DNA from: Smittium mucronatum | Lineage: Eukaryota; Kickxellomycota; Harpellomycetes; Harpellales; Legeriomycetaceae | Direction of reading: 5' to 3' | Length of the DNA stretch: 19,911 bases | Assembly: GCA_001953115.1 (NCBI GenBank) | Contig: LSSL01002716.1 | Coordinates: 1 to 19,911, forward strand | In this document: positions 19,434 to 19,911 of the stretch, piece by piece | Position numbering within the stretch: the first letter of the stretch is position 1 | Layout of the letters: each line of letters starts with the position of its first letter | The notes under the pieces: generated by a model | The model's database searches: none | What the model saw: the letters and a program-made list of their open reading frames with translations, nothing else | Told to the model about the DNA's origin: nothing | Program-made: the position numbers and the translations under genes

Positions 19434-19848
19434 TTATGCTTCTTGTCCTTCCTTTTTTTTCGGTTCTATATAAGTTTCAACTATTTTTAGCAGAACTATT
19501 CCCTTAAGCACGCAGCGTTGTACTATTCTTGGTTGGGAGTAGTGGAGACAGCGCACAGCGATTTGGAGGACAGCGATTTCAGAGGAGGACCATCTCGAAA
19601 CAGGAGGAACCGATCGTTTAGCACAGCTGTGACATAGTCTAGTGCACAAGTCCAGCGTTCGACAGTCAGACGGATCTCAGCGTCTAACAGCTATTTGTAG
19701 GAGAGCCATGTCGATCAAACCCACGTTTGGGTAGGAGCCTAATTTTATTGATCCTGTTAGAAGTAGGCTCTGACTAGGAGCTCAATAGCTTCAATGAACT
19801 GTTGTTCATTGACAAAGAGCTTAATTCATGACTGCACGTAACCTCAGT
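19434..19848. other. GC-richer block adjoining the terminal repeat
   Basis: Composition changes abruptly near 19440, from AT-rich to nearly balanced. On the plus strand, frame 19491-19742 reads as protein-like (SWLGVVETAHSDLEDSD, then RNRRNRSFSTAV) but is broken by TAG at 19635-19637 and TAG at 19698-19700 before TAA. On the minus strand an overlapping frame 19434-19649 is open without a good start. Neither is recognised, so strand and coding status are undecided. GAGCCT at 19735-19740 and AGGCTC at 19765-19770 can pair. Together with 1-115 this may be one multicopy element, for instance the end of a younger retrotransposon. Confidence 0.45.
19791..19812. repeat. Perfect 9-bp hairpin with TGTT loop
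   Basis: TCAATGAAC at 19791-19799 and GTTCATTGA at 19804-19812 are exact reverse complements separated by TGTT. It lies 36 bases before the right terminal repeat copy, inside the GC-richer block. Confidence 0.88.
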
Positions 19849-19911
19849 CATCCAGCCTACTTGAAGCAATGCCAGGGGGGGGTCTTTCGGTTGGTAGATT
19901 GAACCCTTTTC
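19849..19911. repeat. Terminal direct repeat, right copy
   Basis: This matches positions 1-64 in the same orientation over its full length, to the last base of the window. The G-run is A plus eight G (19874-19882) in place of ten G, and one G in the left copy near its end is A here. The sequence left of 19849 has no counterpart in the window, so the repeat is larger than can be seen from either side. Confidence 0.93.

Noticed and set aside
19434..19911. Ribosomal RNA fragment in the GC-richer end block
   Set aside because: The balanced composition and hairpins suggested rRNA, but no conserved SSU or LSU core sequence could be recognised.
1..19911. CRISPR array, bacterial operon or phage module
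   Set aside because: No regularly spaced repeats, ribosome-binding sites or prokaryotic genes; the recognised elements are of eukaryotic type.

Overview
This 19.9 kb window is strongly AT-rich and contains no gene I can defend as intact. It reads as a transposon graveyard. The recognisable relics are Ty3/gypsy-type retrotransposons, a Tc1/mariner (DDE_3) transposase and a short palindromic MITE-like family. The composition and these element types fit the repeat-rich part of an AT-rich unicellular eukaryote. A microsporidian with an expanded genome, or a related fungal-lineage parasite, is my best guess. That is inference: no host marker gene is present to settle it.

Layout. Positions 1-115 are a GC-richer block whose first 64 bases recur, slightly diverged, at the very end of the window (19849-19911). 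Positions 116-3147 are AT-rich with only short unassigned open runs. Positions 3148-3625 (minus) hold the C-terminal half of a Tc1/mariner-like transposase with two stops and a homopolymer frameshift. Positions 5835-6860 (minus) carry a decayed Gag and a probable retropepsin, the remains of one Ty3/gypsy element.

The best feature is a nearly complete but dead Ty3/gypsy element on the minus strand, about 8012-14455. It has diverged LTR-like repeats at both ends and, in coding order, Gag with a zinc-knuckle ghost, protease, reverse transcriptase, RNase H, integrase HHCC/core and integrase C-terminal domain. The DSG of the protease and the TDASD of RNase H survive. The zinc knuckle, the RT YxDD motif and both recognisable integrase aspartates are mutated.

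A MITE-like repeat occurs at 8340-8562 (inside the gypsy relic), at 17070-17278, and probably inverted at 14578-14712. It has CAGTAGTACCC termini, TA at its flanks and an internal fold-back. From 17400 onward the sequence alternates between AT-rich filler and two GC-richer blocks, 17737-18204 and 19434-19911. These blocks carry unassigned protein-like frames broken by TAG codons and several hairpins.

No functional operon or pathway is visible. What ties the features together is the history of insertion and decay. The minus-strand orientation of the large relics matches the T-rich plus strand over roughly 120-14100. Because both window ends lie in copies of one repeat, this may be a whole contig that broke in a dispersed repeat, or a circular or tandem unit.
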